64,000 nt of DNA from positions 992,001 to 1,056,000 of the forward strand of contig JAYKYS010000010.1 of the NCBI GenBank assembly GCA_036924285.1, given 5' to 3'. How positions within the stretch are numbered: position 1 is the stretch's first letter; each line of letters begins with the position of its first letter. A model generated the notes under the pieces. The model did no database searches, was not told where the DNA came from, and worked only from the letters and a program-made list of their open reading frames with translations. The translations under genes were made by a program, and so were the position numbers. This document shows, piece by piece, positions 22,858-33,667 of this stretch. Origin of the DNA: Asterella californica (taxonomy: Eukaryota; Streptophyta; Marchantiopsida; Marchantiales; Aytoniaceae).

Positions 22858-25262
22858 TATCGTATAACGTGTTTTTCTGTCTAGGAATACACGGGGTATA
22901 TGGCTGTGTAGAGGTATGTGGATTGACAAGGTTGGATCTAGATCTGGATGTTTCCACTCAAATGTTTCACTATCTACTCTTCTAGCCTGAGTGACCTTGT
23001 ATCCGCTCGTCTCAAGTTTAAAGCTTGCTACGATCCAAGGTTACGTATAGGTTGCATAAACTTGTGTTACAAACAGATCTTTTGTATTCTAACTAAAAAT
23101 ACTCAGATCTGTATTATCTAACTGAAGTTATTCATCTATATCACTGGAAGCCTGACTTCTGAATAGCTCCCCAGCGACGCTAACTGGCCATCAATCCAAC
23201 TATCACAACTTCATAGTACAATCAGAAGATACTAAGATCACTCAATCAACTTGATAGAGTATCGATACAACTTGCTGTACACCCTGGTCTACCGAGTATT
23301 CCAGCAAGGCAAAACATGCATAATCCAAAACACTATTCAGATCTCAATATAGCACCAACGGCGGTAGTACCTGGCAGCTCCGAGAACCCAAACAGCGGCT
23401 TAAGACTCATGGTGGCTCCGTTCTCCTTCATCACCAAGAGCTGAAATCAGCCCCACACCTTCCAATGTCGAGTTGTATGCAGGTATGGCAGTTTCAGCAA
23501 CAAACTCCTCTCCAAATTGCTCGAAAATGATCAAATTGACAATAGATGATACCGAAAAAACCCGAAACTGCTCATAACAGAAGTATTTTCGAACTTTGAG
23601 ATCTCAGTCCTTCCAAACTACTCGACCAATGATGATCAAACTTCACAGGAAGCTTGATTGGACCCTTCACTCCTACCCTGAACAATTTTCAGGTCGAAAT
23701 CTCAAACCAATTCTCAGATATGGATCAAACCGTAATCTGTGCTAACTTCAGAGCTTTACAGACCCAGGTACATTTGATCCAAGATTCTGAACAAACTACT
23801 CGACCATTTGAGGTGAAACTTCCCAAGTATCTTATTGATAAGACATTCTTCAATCCTGGAAAGTTTCACTCAGAAATTCGACTCAGATCTTAAGCAATAG
23901 CAAACTATCCATGGCTATCACAGTTCGCTGTCCCCGCCTTATCCCATCTGCACTTCTCAACTTCAATCGGTCGGTTCAGAATCCAAATCGATCAAGAAAC
24001 TGACCAAATTGATATCAAAATGACCAGCACGCCGTCAGTTCTCCAACCCAACAGACAGCTCCTCAAAACTCCTCGCGAGTCTCTCAGAACAACCAGAAAC
24101 GTAGCAGTAGGTACAAATTTCACCCCCCTCCACTCAATTGATCATAACGCGCTCATACTTTCATCAAATCGATCGATTCTTCAGCCCAGATTGTAGCCCC
24201 GGTCGAGAGCTCTCCAACCATACCCTTCGTTTCGCGAATGGACCTCTGAAGCCTCCAGAAACCACAGAAACGTCGCGAGGATCAGCTAGAACACCATTGG
24301 TCCAAAAGTGGACCAATAAGAGCAAAAAGAACTTTACTTTTTGTCTTTTCTCCTCTTAACTTTTCCCTTAGAACGAATTTTTACTCTCCAAGGAGACACA
24401 AGACATCAACAACACTCTAAGACTTCACAAAATCCTTCAGATATGTCGATGGATTCTTCGCGGTCCGTAACTACACAGAAGCGCTCAACTAGAATGAAAC
24501 CAGTGAGCCGCAGACTAATACAACGTCAATATTACAACTTGGAAACGTTCTACAATAAAAGGTATGACAAAAGGAAACGGTGAAGCTATCACTCGATTGT
24601 AATATTCTTGCCCGAAGTTTCTCACGATCCAAGCCCCATGATTGATCTTCGGTCTGCAATGGCACCGGACATCGACCCAAAGATTGAAAGGAACGTTCGA
24701 TGGATAGTTGAGATCCATTGTTCCTCACAACAAAATGTACACCGTCATATCCCAAGTCTCTCCGTATGTTACGATTGGAAGGATCACCGGAAGCTGTAAC
24801 TCCATCACCCTCCCCATGAACTCATCACCAAAGTACGCAACTAACCACTGTCGAAAGTGATCGCGGTGGATGCAATGAAGCTTGATGTGAAACGGATTCG
24901 GGAAAGGAAGATCCGGAGCCGGTAACACACCTCCGTCCATAACCACCACTCCTGCAGTTCTTCACTCCTCCATGCAGATCACCGAGAACCCTTACGAATC
25001 ACCTGTTGAGAGAGAATGCCGTATGAACCTTCGACCCACCATTTTATACACAAATGCGGCGACAAGGACCACTAAAGTGAACGCGCACAGATCGATGACT
25101 TGGCACGTTCTTCTACCGTGCGATCACTTAAACAGATAATCACAAACGTGGCACTCATCACACCGTTCGACGAGTTACGCGATACGGTTCACGAAACACG
25201 GAAAAGAAACACAACATAGGTTACACAAGAATTTCACACAGGAGCCGAACCACAACACGACA
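22858..25262 (-). repeat. Element E 3' LTR
   Basis: 2405 bp, same length as 31263-33667. Starts TATCG rather than TGTCG in both copies, so the TA end was in the parent element. ORFs of 60-90 codons inside occur identically in both LTRs and have no recognisable domain. Confidence 0.95.
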
Positions 25263-25300
25263 TCCACCCCTTCTAAACCTGCGCATCCTCTGGTATGCGC
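25263..25300 (-). promoter_or_regulatory. Element E polypurine tract and 3' hairpin
   Basis: Minus TTTAGAAGGGGTGGA abuts the LTR. Immediately upstream, 25281-25300 forms the stem GCGCAT/ATGCGC with an 8-nt loop. Compared with B and D, one A-U pair of the stem is a G-C pair, changed on both sides. Confidence 0.8.
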
Positions 25301-25325
25301 CAACACTCACAAGTTGTGGTCGGCA

Positions 25326-28300
25326 TCACACTATATCTTCATCTTCTTCACTGATGTTGTCGTTAGCAATATCTTCGTCATCCAAATCTTCTCCGTCATC
25401 ATCCAAGATATCAAACTCAACTTCGACTTCCTCCATGCTTATCCCTTCATCTCGCTTCTTGAAGAGTTTCACGCGCTTGCCTGCAATTGGAACCTTGAGC
25501 TCTGCCCCATCAAGCTCTCTTAGTGAATATGTGGCATTGTCAAGCACGACAAGAACCACATACGGGCCAAACCATCGCTTAGAGAATTTTCTAAGCGCAC
25601 TGTGTTGGTTGTCCAAGCTACTATCGTAGACCAACACCCAATCTCCTTCTTTAATCTCCTTCGGCCTTAATCGATGACGCTTATCAAATCTGTCTTTGTT
25701 TCTCAAGCGCGCCTCTTTCAGCTTCTCCAATGCAATCTCTACATCTTCAAGTCTTCTCTCTAGTTGACGGATTCGGACAGCAAGAAGATCTTCTGTAGAC
25801 ATACCATCCTCCCAAGGTAGAACACTCCAAGTAGGTATGTGCTCCTCAATGGGCATGATAGGTTTCTGCCCCTGCATCAACTCCGCCGGCATATATCCCG
25901 TAACTGAACTATGAGTCGAACGATCAGCCCATAATGCAAACGGAAGAAATCTTGGCCATTCTCTTGCCCTCCCCTTGCAAGCTTTCACAATAGCTTTCAC
26001 AATAGGAGGATGACCACGTTCACTCTTCGCATTACCTTCCGGATTGTAGGCTGTGGTGAGAGCTAACTTCACACCACACCTCTTGAAGAACGCTTTAGCC
26101 TCATCATTGTTCAGCTCCCCTCGATCAGCCGTGATCTTCCCAACACAACCATATCTACAAATCACATCTTCCAACAAGAATTTGCAGACTCCCTCTGTGG
26201 ATTTTGTCCGTAAGGCTCGCCCTTCCACTTGGTTGGACAAATCCTCACGTGCCAAAACTAAGTATCGCATCTGCCATATACCAACTGGCATAATAACAAG
26301 ATCTACTACCCACTTATAATGCATTGCAAGTGGATAAGTAGGATGTAATCCATCTCGATGCCGAATTCCTGAATACTCTTGACAAGTTTGGCATGTCTCC
26401 ACAAATTGAACTACATCTCTGTACATGTTACGCCACCAATATCTCTCCTTCAGCTTTGTAAAGGTGGCATAAATACCTCTATGTCCTGCCCACAAGCTCT
26501 CATGAAACTCCTGCATGAGTAACTTCTGCATGTCAACCTTGCACACAACCCTTTGTGGCATCTTACCACCTTGCTTAGCATGTTTCCACAAATAACCACC
26601 TTGTAGCAAGTAGTTATAAGCCTTCCTCCTGATTTGTTTAAAGTGGGCATCACTCCATCCTGGCTGTCTAGTCAACAGACTTAGATAACGTCCTATGTCT
26701 ATCCATTCTCCTTCATATAGCTCCTCCATGAACGGTTTCGAATGCTCACTCTCACCTCCTTGAGCTCTACAGAAAACAGTAGTACCAACATCTTCTGTAT
26801 CTTCTATCATCTCCTCCTCATCCTCATACCTCGCACGAGATAACATATCAGCTACTGGATTGTTCTTCCCCGCTATGTGTCGGAACTCAGGATTTAAGGA
26901 CTTGATGTAAGCAATCCAGCGTAGCATAGCAATATCAGGAGTGTTACAGTTTGTAATCATCCCTAATAGTGGTAAACAATCTGTTTCTACTATTACTGGC
27001 GCTCCAATCAAATAGTCCTTTTCAGCTTTCATAGCTGTAACTACTCCCCATAACTCTCTCTTCACTTGAGGATAGTTTCTATGTCGCTCACTCAACACCT
27101 TTGCTCCAAATCTGACTGCAAACCGATTCTCTTCTTCATCATCTTGTCCTACTGCCCATCCAATGGCTATCGGACTAGTATCAACAGTAAGTATCACTGG
27201 TTTGCTATCCTCGTAGCTCACACGACGAAGTACAGGTGGAGAAGATAACAACTGCTTCAATCTCTGAATCGCCTCGGTATGTCTCTCCTCCCATGCAAAC
27301 CTCTTGTGCTTTCTCAACAGATCGTAAAGAGGATCAGCCACATGTGCAAAATGTGGAATCCACACATGATAGAAGACACAAGCTCCAAGAAACCTTCTCA
27401 CCTCCGTTGTTGAACCACAAATATCCTTCATCCGCCGTATAGCATCCACTTTACCAGGATCAGGCTTGCGTCCAAACCATCCACATAAGTGCCCCACAAT
27501 CACAACCTCTCGCACTCCAAATGAAGACTTGGCACCTGATAGTGTCAAGTGCGCCTCTTCAAGTCGTGATAAGATTTTATCACAATCTGAAATGTGATCA
27601 GCAACAAAGTTTCTACACCCCTTCTGATCCATTGTCTCATCTTTCTCCTCCTCAACGCATCCCTTAATTGGAATGTCATCCAAGAAAGGCATGGTCTTCT
27701 CAGGAATGAACTCACGGAGAACCTTGTTCATCCCGTTCATCATGTGCGCTACCGAGTTTGTTGCTCCTTGTGGTAGTGTGCACATTCTGACCAATCCCAA
27801 CGGTGTCCTCATGGTGGTGATATCTCTACTCTGTTCAGCAAGTTGAAACTGATCGTATCCAGAGTAAAGATCTCCTATAGAGTAAATAGCCCTCCCAGCA
27901 AACGCTTCAGCAAACTCTCCGACGATAGGTCCTATGCCTGTATTTCTGATGGTCACTTGGTTCACAGGTTGCATATCTTGGATGAACCGTAATGCACCAC
28001 TCTTCTTTGGTACTGTAAACCAACGACTAGAGTATGGTGCAAACGATGGTTCCAAGATCTTCATCTGCATCTTCTCCTTCAAGAGCTCTATGAGTTTCGG
28101 TAGATGCGCTCTAGGTACAGGAATTGGCCTCAAATCCCAAGGAGCATGTGGAACTGTGAATATGATCATTGGCGCCACAATGCTAGGATCTACACATCCG
28201 ATTTCTGAGGCTTCAAAAGCAAAAGCTTTCCCGTGCCTAGTTAACATCTCCCTAAACCTATTCTCCTCCACAGACAAAAGAAAATCTGCTGAACCAACCT

Positions 28301-28826
28301 TCAACTCCTTGAGCGTAGCTTCAGTGAACTTGTGACCGACCCGGCTAAGATCTCTCAAGCTTTTCTCCTTCGAAGATTGTTGGACTCGTTGGTTAGAATC
28401 ACTAGGTAATGGCTGAGCAACAGGTTTTACCTTCTTGTCTACCGTTTTGTACCTAGTATCAACTCTAACTTCAGGATCTACGAATGACTCTATAGTTGTA
28501 TAGAGCTCCCTAGAGTGTACTTCCACCACATGATCCTCATCTTCTTGCTCATGCATAGCAAGTTCATCGATGACTCCCAACCCTAACTCCAAATAAACAC
28601 CTTCTATCTTATCATCCTCTTCAAGCACACCAACTCTCTTTAGATCTTTTTCAGTTTTTCGCACAACTTTCTGCTCCCACTTCTGCAAGTCAGCAAGTCG
28701 TGTATGTGTAGCAAATCCACTCCCAGAAAATCTCACAACTCCTGTACAAAAAGCACTTTCTTTCTCTAGCGAGAGTACCTTCTCCAGTGTACCACTATGT
28801 CCTCGCTCTATAGCAGTACTTGTCAA
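25326..28826 (-). CDS. Element E pol: reverse transcriptase, RNase H, integrase
   Basis: About 1166 codons, uninterrupted. No ATG is needed: the frame starts at the -1 shift site inside the end of gag-PR. Approximate residues: unassigned N-terminal region 1-160; RT 165-500 with PKKSGALRFIQD at 273-284 and catalytic FLDD at 381-384; RNase H 545-665 with Asp549, Glu591, Asp616, Asp660; integrase zinc site His775, His782, Cys812, Cys815; integrase catalytic Asp842, Asp901, Glu936; then a DNA-binding tail (WVLVYDSSLDNQHSALRKFSKRWFGPYVV, GKRVKLFKKR) and an acidic C-terminus. There is no chromodomain. All catalytic residues are present, so the protein is plausibly functional. Confidence 0.93.
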   Translation of the reverse strand: MTSTAIERGHSGTLEKVLSLEKESAFCTGVVRFSGSGFATHTRLADLQKWEQKVVRKTEKDLKRVGVLEEDDKIEGVYLELGLGVIDELAMHEQEDEDHVVEVHSRELYTTIESFVDPEVRVDTRYKTVDKKVKPVAQPLPSDSNQRVQQSSKEKSLRDLSRVGHKFTEATLKELKVGSADFLLSVEENRFREMLTRHGKAFAFEASEIGCVDPSIVAPMIIFTVPHAPWDLRPIPVPRAHLPKLIELLKEKMQMKILEPSFAPYSSRWFTVPKKSGALRFIQDMQPVNQVTIRNTGIGPIVGEFAEAFAGRAIYSIGDLYSGYDQFQLAEQSRDITTMRTPLGLVRMCTLPQGATNSVAHMMNGMNKVLREFIPEKTMPFLDDIPIKGCVEEEKDETMDQKGCRNFVADHISDCDKILSRLEEAHLTLSGAKSSFGVREVVIVGHLCGWFGRKPDPGKVDAIRRMKDICGSTTEVRRFLGACVFYHVWIPHFAHVADPLYDLLRKHKRFAWEERHTEAIQRLKQLLSSPPVLRRVSYEDSKPVILTVDTSPIAIGWAVGQDDEEENRFAVRFGAKVLSERHRNYPQVKRELWGVVTAMKAEKDYLIGAPVIVETDCLPLLGMITNCNTPDIAMLRWIAYIKSLNPEFRHIAGKNNPVADMLSRARYEDEEEMIEDTEDVGTTVFCRAQGGESEHSKPFMEELYEGEWIDIGRYLSLLTRQPGWSDAHFKQIRRKAYNYLLQGGYLWKHAKQGGKMPQRVVCKVDMQKLLMQEFHESLWAGHRGIYATFTKLKERYWWRNMYRDVVQFVETCQTCQEYSGIRHRDGLHPTYPLAMHYKWVVDLVIMPVGIWQMRYLVLAREDLSNQVEGRALRTKSTEGVCKFLLEDVICRYGCVGKITADRGELNNDEAKAFFKRCGVKLALTTAYNPEGNAKSERGHPPIVKAIVKACKGRAREWPRFLPFALWADRSTHSSVTGYMPAELMQGQKPIMPIEEHIPTWSVLPWEDGMSTEDLLAVRIRQLERRLEDVEIALEKLKEARLRNKDRFDKRHRLRPKEIKEGDWVLVYDSSLDNQHSALRKFSKRWFGPYVVLVVLDNATYSLRELDGAELKVPIAGKRVKLFKKRDEGISMEEVEVEFDILDDDGEDLDDEDIANDNISEEDEDIV

Positions 28827-31204
28827 AAATCCTTGAACTCTTCCGTGACCTTAGGCAAGGAACCACCCCTCAGATAATCTCTGTTCCGCTCGTGGTTTGC
28901 TGATACAGTTAGAAACTGTACCGCTCTCTTGCCATCCTGACTTCTGATCCGCGCATAAGCAGATCCATCATCCAAAACCTTGGTCTCCATCCTCACAGCT
29001 GTAATGTAAGGTTGACCGAGTATCACCGGGTATGATGTACTATCTTGAACAAAGAAGTTTTGTTCTATAGTTACATCTCCCACCTTCACTTTCACATCAG
29101 GACAAGCTCCGTAGAGTTCTCCTCGTGTGTTGTTCGCCGTTCTGATCATCCAACCATGATCTATATCAACAGGCCATCCACCTTGCTTGTAGATGTCCTT
29201 AGAGACAATATTGATCTCTGATCCATGATCAATGAGAGCAACCACCGGATCTGTCATCTCTCCCACCTTCACTAAGGCTTCGGTAGTAGCTCTAGCCCAA
29301 TGTCCTCTAGTGTAATGACTAGGGACCTTGTCATCGTTATCATCCTCAAACCGAACCTTGCGGTTGATGCAGCATTGAGCTAGTTCTAACTCTTCCTCTC
29401 TTGATATCCTTGTGTCTAATGCATTAGACACAGCGGTTTCTCCTGCCAATTGCCTTTTTCGTTTGATGGTGTCAATAATGACATCATGAAACTCCCTCTT
29501 GGCAATCCCAAGAACCTCTCGCAAAGTAAACTCGATCCTGGCATTGAGTACTCTCTCTTCTAGTACTCCTTTCAGATCTGTAGCAGCTTCAATATCAGAC
29601 TGAAGCTTGTATGAAGGAGATTTACCTTTCTCCTTACCTTTGCTCTTCTCTGAATTCTCGGGAGTAGAGGATATGACCTCTTCCATAGTCTCCTCTGGTA
29701 GAGGCATCATCTCCGGTCTGAACTTTTCTCCTCTTGTTTGCCTCTTGAGAGCTGTTCTCTCTTCGCTAGGGCCTGCTTCATCTCGTTTGCGCTTCTCCTC
29801 CATGAGAGCCTCATGTTGACTCTTCGCCAAATAAGCATGTACAGACATTGTATCCACGGGATCATCCCATCCAGTAGCACCTCTGATTGCTGTGGCTGTT
29901 CTGAGCAACTCCTCCCTTGCCATTTTCCCTCTTTTGTTCGTGCTTACCGCATGGCTCCACATATCAAGAGTATCTCCATCCTTCTTAGAAGCACTTCTTT
30001 CTCGTACTACCTCAACTCCATAAGTAGCAGCTTCTACCGACGCAGTAGCATGTTGAGATAGATACTCCTCCAGTACTTGCTTCATTCCTCCTTTCCCGAA
30101 GTTGGTTCTAAGAATCTCTCCATTATCCTTCAGAGCAATCTTTCCTTCCTTCCAATAGACTACTCCATCTCGTAGAGTTTTGGCAAAATCACCACACTCT
30201 CTTCGAGCATGATCAGAACTATCACACCAAATGCATCTCTGTACATAATCTTGCTTAGGAGCAAGTCTGGTATCATGTGCTCCTCCCTTCTCTTCCAACC
30301 TTGCTAACTTGATCTGCAAGTCCCTCATCCCTTTTACCAACTCTTCCATAGCATCTCTTTGCGGTGCAACTTTCGGGACAGGAATAGCAGGAAGTGGAAC
30401 TTGAGGTACATGCACAATAGGTGCTTGCACATTGGGTACCATTGGTTGCCTACGAGGTACTATGATCGGTGATGGTCTCTCTTCTTGTCTTACCACCACC
30501 TTCCCTCTCCGGTACTCTCGTTTGGCAAGTACACTCACTGCTTCAGAGACTTTTCTCCAATCAGTCGTGAGTCCGTTGTCTTCCATCCTATCTTCTAGAA
30601 GCAGCTCCAACTCCCTTTGTAATTCATTGTTGGCTGCTTGTAGAAACAACTCCACCTTGTCATTCTCCAATGTGAGCTTCTCCATCCGAGACAACTGAAG
30701 GAATTGTCTCTCATACTCCCGAAATAGCTCTGTGGCAACAAGCCCTTTGTTGGGTTTGTTTACCCACTCCATGAATGACTTCTTAGTCACTCGGTCTGCA
30801 TCTTCTAAAGAATACTCTTCTTTCAGCTGAAGAGTAAATCCTTCCCACGTAGCACCATGAGATCGGATGATGTCCTTCATGTGCTCTCGTAGTTCAGGTA
30901 CGACAGCAAGCGCAAATGTACTCACCATCTCTCTTTCAGGCACCTTGCTCAACTCCATCTCTCGGGAATAGTACTTTAGGTACTTGGATATGTTCTTCCC
31001 GTCAAACTGATCTAGCAACCCCACAACAGATTGCAAGGCTTTAGTAGCCATTGCTTCTTTCCGTTCAGTGGCTTGCTGTTGTTGCATTACCAACGCGAAT
31101 GCCTCAAGCAATCGCATATCAGACCGTGAAAGCTTGGTCACCTTTGGTGCCTCTCCAGATGTAGAAGCCTCATCTACGTAATGACCCAACCCTTCAATGT
31201 CCAT
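28823..31204 (-). CDS. Element E Gag-protease polyprotein
   Basis: ATG at 31204 sits in GCCACCATGG, an optimal initiation context. A longer frame with a GTG start at 31222 is less likely. 793 codons. Gag helical domain about 25-230; basic and proline-rich linker 230-285; coiled coil 285-308; CCHC knuckle CIWCDSSDHARREC at 324-337; charged linker; conserved YKLQSDIEAATDLKGVLEE...LGIAKREFHDVIIDTIKRKRQ domain at about 532-585; protease with ALIDHGSEIN, catalytic Asp about 659. The active-site triad reads Asp-His-Gly instead of the usual Asp-Ser/Thr-Gly. Ends at TGA 28825-28823, overlapping pol. Confidence 0.93.
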   Translation of the reverse strand: MDIEGLGHYVDEASTSGEAPKVTKLSRSDMRLLEAFALVMQQQQATERKEAMATKALQSVVGLLDQFDGKNISKYLKYYSREMELSKVPEREMVSTFALAVVPELREHMKDIIRSHGATWEGFTLQLKEEYSLEDADRVTKKSFMEWVNKPNKGLVATELFREYERQFLQLSRMEKLTLENDKVELFLQAANNELQRELELLLEDRMEDNGLTTDWRKVSEAVSVLAKREYRRGKVVVRQEERPSPIIVPRRQPMVPNVQAPIVHVPQVPLPAIPVPKVAPQRDAMEELVKGMRDLQIKLARLEEKGGAHDTRLAPKQDYVQRCIWCDSSDHARRECGDFAKTLRDGVVYWKEGKIALKDNGEILRTNFGKGGMKQVLEEYLSQHATASVEAATYGVEVVRERSASKKDGDTLDMWSHAVSTNKRGKMAREELLRTATAIRGATGWDDPVDTMSVHAYLAKSQHEALMEEKRKRDEAGPSEERTALKRQTRGEKFRPEMMPLPEETMEEVISSTPENSEKSKGKEKGKSPSYKLQSDIEAATDLKGVLEERVLNARIEFTLREVLGIAKREFHDVIIDTIKRKRQLAGETAVSNALDTRISREEELELAQCCINRKVRFEDDNDDKVPSHYTRGHWARATTEALVKVGEMTDPVVALIDHGSEINIVSKDIYKQGGWPVDIDHGWMIRTANNTRGELYGACPDVKVKVGDVTIEQNFFVQDSTSYPVILGQPYITAVRMETKVLDDGSAYARIRSQDGKRAVQFLTVSANHERNRDYLRGGSLPKVTEEFKDF
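28826..28832 (-). promoter_or_regulatory. Candidate -1 ribosomal frameshift heptamer G GAU UUU next to UGA (element E)
   Basis: The gag-PR frame ends AAG GAT TTT TGA. GGATTTT in this phase followed at once by a stop is the arrangement of the red clover necrotic mosaic virus shift site. The -1 frame leads straight into pol, and the two frames overlap by only about 27 nt. Confidence 0.65.
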
Positions 31205-31241
31205 GGTGGCAAAACCACGCACGTACCTCTCACCCTAGACT

Positions 31242-31260
31242 TTTCACGTCGAGTTCACCA
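31242..31260 (-). promoter_or_regulatory. Element E primer binding site
   Basis: The same TGGTGAACTCGACGTGAAA as in C and D, here only 2 nt from the LTR end at 31263. Complementary to an unidentified tRNA with CCA end. Confidence 0.75.
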
Positions 31261-31262
31261 GC

Positions 31263-33667
31263 TATCGTATAACGTGTTTTTCTGTCTAGGAATACACGGG
31301 GTATATGGCTGTGTAGAGGTATGTGGATTGACAAGGTTGGATCTAGATCTGGATGTTTCCACTCAAATGTTTCACTATCTACTCTTCTAGCCTGAGTGAC
31401 CTTGTATCCGCTCGTCTCAAGTTTAAAGCTTGCTACGATCCAAGGTTACGTATAGGTTGCATAAACTTGTGTTACAAACAGATCTTTTGTATTCTAACTA
31501 AAAATACTCAGATCTGTATTATCTAACTGAAGTTATTCATCTATATCACTGGAAGCCTGACTTCTGAATAGCTCCCCAGCGACGCTAACTGGCCATCAAT
31601 CCAACTATCACAACTTCATAGTACAATCAGAAGATACTAAGATCACTCAATCAACTTGATAGAGTATCGATACAACTTGCTGTACACCCTGGTCTACCGA
31701 GTATTCCAGCAAGGCAAAACATGCATAATCCAAAACACTATTCAGATCTCAATATAGCACCAACGGCGGTAGTACCTGGCAGCTCCGAGAACCCAAACAG
31801 CGGCTTAAGACTCATGGTGGCTCCGTTCTCCTTCATCACCAAGAGCTGAAATCAGCCCCACACCTTCCAATGTCGAGTTGTATGCAGGTATGGCAGTTTC
31901 AGCAACAAACTCCTCTCCAAATTGCTCGAAAATGATCAAATTGACAATAGATGATACCGAAAAAACCCGAAACTGCTCATAACAGAAGTATTTTCGAACT
32001 TTGAGATCTCAGTCCTTCCAAACTACTCGACCAATGATGATCAAACTTCACAGGAAGCTTGATTGGACCCTTCACTCCTACCCTGAACAATTTTCAGGTC
32101 GAAATCTCAAACCAATTCTCAGATATGGATCAAACCGTAATCTGTGCTAACTTCAGAGCTTTACAGACCCAGGTACATTTGATCCAAGATTCTGAACAAA
32201 CTACTCGACCATTTGAGGTGAAACTTCCCAAGTATCTTATTGATAAGACATTCTTCAATCCTGGAAAGTTTCACTCAGAAATTCGACTCAGATCTTAAGC
32301 AATAGCAAACTATCCATGGCTATCACAGTTCGCTGTCCCCGCCTTATCCCATCTGCACTTCTCAACTTCAATCGGTCGGTTCAGAATCCAAATCGATCAA
32401 GAAACTGACCAAATTGATATCAAAATGACCAGCACGCCGTCAGTTCTCCAACCCAACAGACAGCTCCTCAAAACTCCTCGCGAGTCTCTCAGAACAACCA
32501 GAAACGTAGCAGTAGGTACAAATTTCACCCCCCTCCACTCAATTGATCATAACGCGCTCATACTTTCATCAAATCGATCGATTCTTCAGCCCAGATTGTA
32601 GCCCCGGTCGAGAGCTCTCCAACCATACCCTTCGTTTCGCGAATGGACCTCTGAAGCCTCCAGAAACCACAGAAACGTCGCGAGGATCAGCTAGAACACC
32701 ATTGGTCCAAAAGTGGACCAATAAGAGCAAAAAGAACTTTACTTTTTGTCTTTTCTCCTCTTAACTTTTCCCTTAGAACGAATTTTTACTCTCCAAGGAG
32801 ACACAAGACATCAACAACACTCTAAGACTTCACAAAATCCTTCAGATATGTCGATGGATTCTTCGCGGTCCGTAACTACACAGAAGCGCTCAACTAGAAT
32901 GAAACCAGTGAGCCGCAGACTAATACAACGTCAATATTACAACTTGGAAACGTTCTACAATAAAAGGTATGACAAAAGGAAACGGTGAAGCTATCACTCG
33001 ATTGTAATATTCTTGCCCGAAGTTTCTCACGATCCAAGCCCCATGATTGATCTTCGGTCTGCAATGGCACCGGACATCGACCCAAAGATTGAAAGGAACG
33101 TTCGATGGATAGTTGAGATCCATTGTTCCTCACAACAAAATGTACACCGTCATATCCCAAGTCTCTCCGTATGTTACGATTGGAAGGATCACCGGAAGCT
33201 GTAACTCCATCACCCTCCCCATGAACTCATCACCAAAGTACGCAACTAACCACTGTCGAAAGTGATCGCGGTGGATGCAATGAAGCTTGATGTGAAACGG
33301 ATTCGGGAAAGGAAGATCCGGAGCCGGTAACACACCTCCGTCCATAACCACCACTCCTGCAGTTCTTCACTCCTCCATGCAGATCACCGAGAACCCTTAC
33401 GAATCACCCGTTGAGAGAGAATGCCGTATGAACCTTCGACCCACCATTTTATACACAAATGCGGCGACAAGGACCACTAAAGTGAACGCGCACAGATCGA
33501 TGACTTGGCACGTTCTTCTACCGTGCGATCACTTAAACAGATAATCACAAACGTGGCACTCATCACACCGTTCGACGAGTTACGCGATACGGTTCACGAA
33601 ACACGGAAAAGAAACACAACATAGGTTACACAAGAATTTCACACAGGAGCCGAACCACAACACGACA
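31263..33667 (-). repeat. Element E 5' LTR
   Basis: 2405 bp, paired with 22858-25262, followed by the TCGT duplication and the resumed element A LTR. Confidence 0.95.

Larger units (their letters stand above)
22858..33667 (-). mobile_element. Ty3/gypsy element E, apparently intact and young
   Basis: 10,810 bp with perfect 4-bp duplications TCGT (22854-22857, 33668-33671) and two 2405-bp LTRs starting TATCG and ending CGACA. I noticed one difference between the LTRs (T at 25004, C at 33409). Both ORFs are uninterrupted: gag-PR 793 codons from ATG, pol about 1166 codons in the -1 frame. Primer binding site, polypurine tract and 3' hairpin are present. This is the reference copy for the B/C/D/E group and could be mobile or recently mobile. 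Confidence 0.95.

Noticed and set aside
23654..24949. Small ORFs in the left LTR of E, repeated in the right LTR
   Set aside because: They are duplicates because the LTRs are identical. There is no domain, no start context and they lie on both strands.
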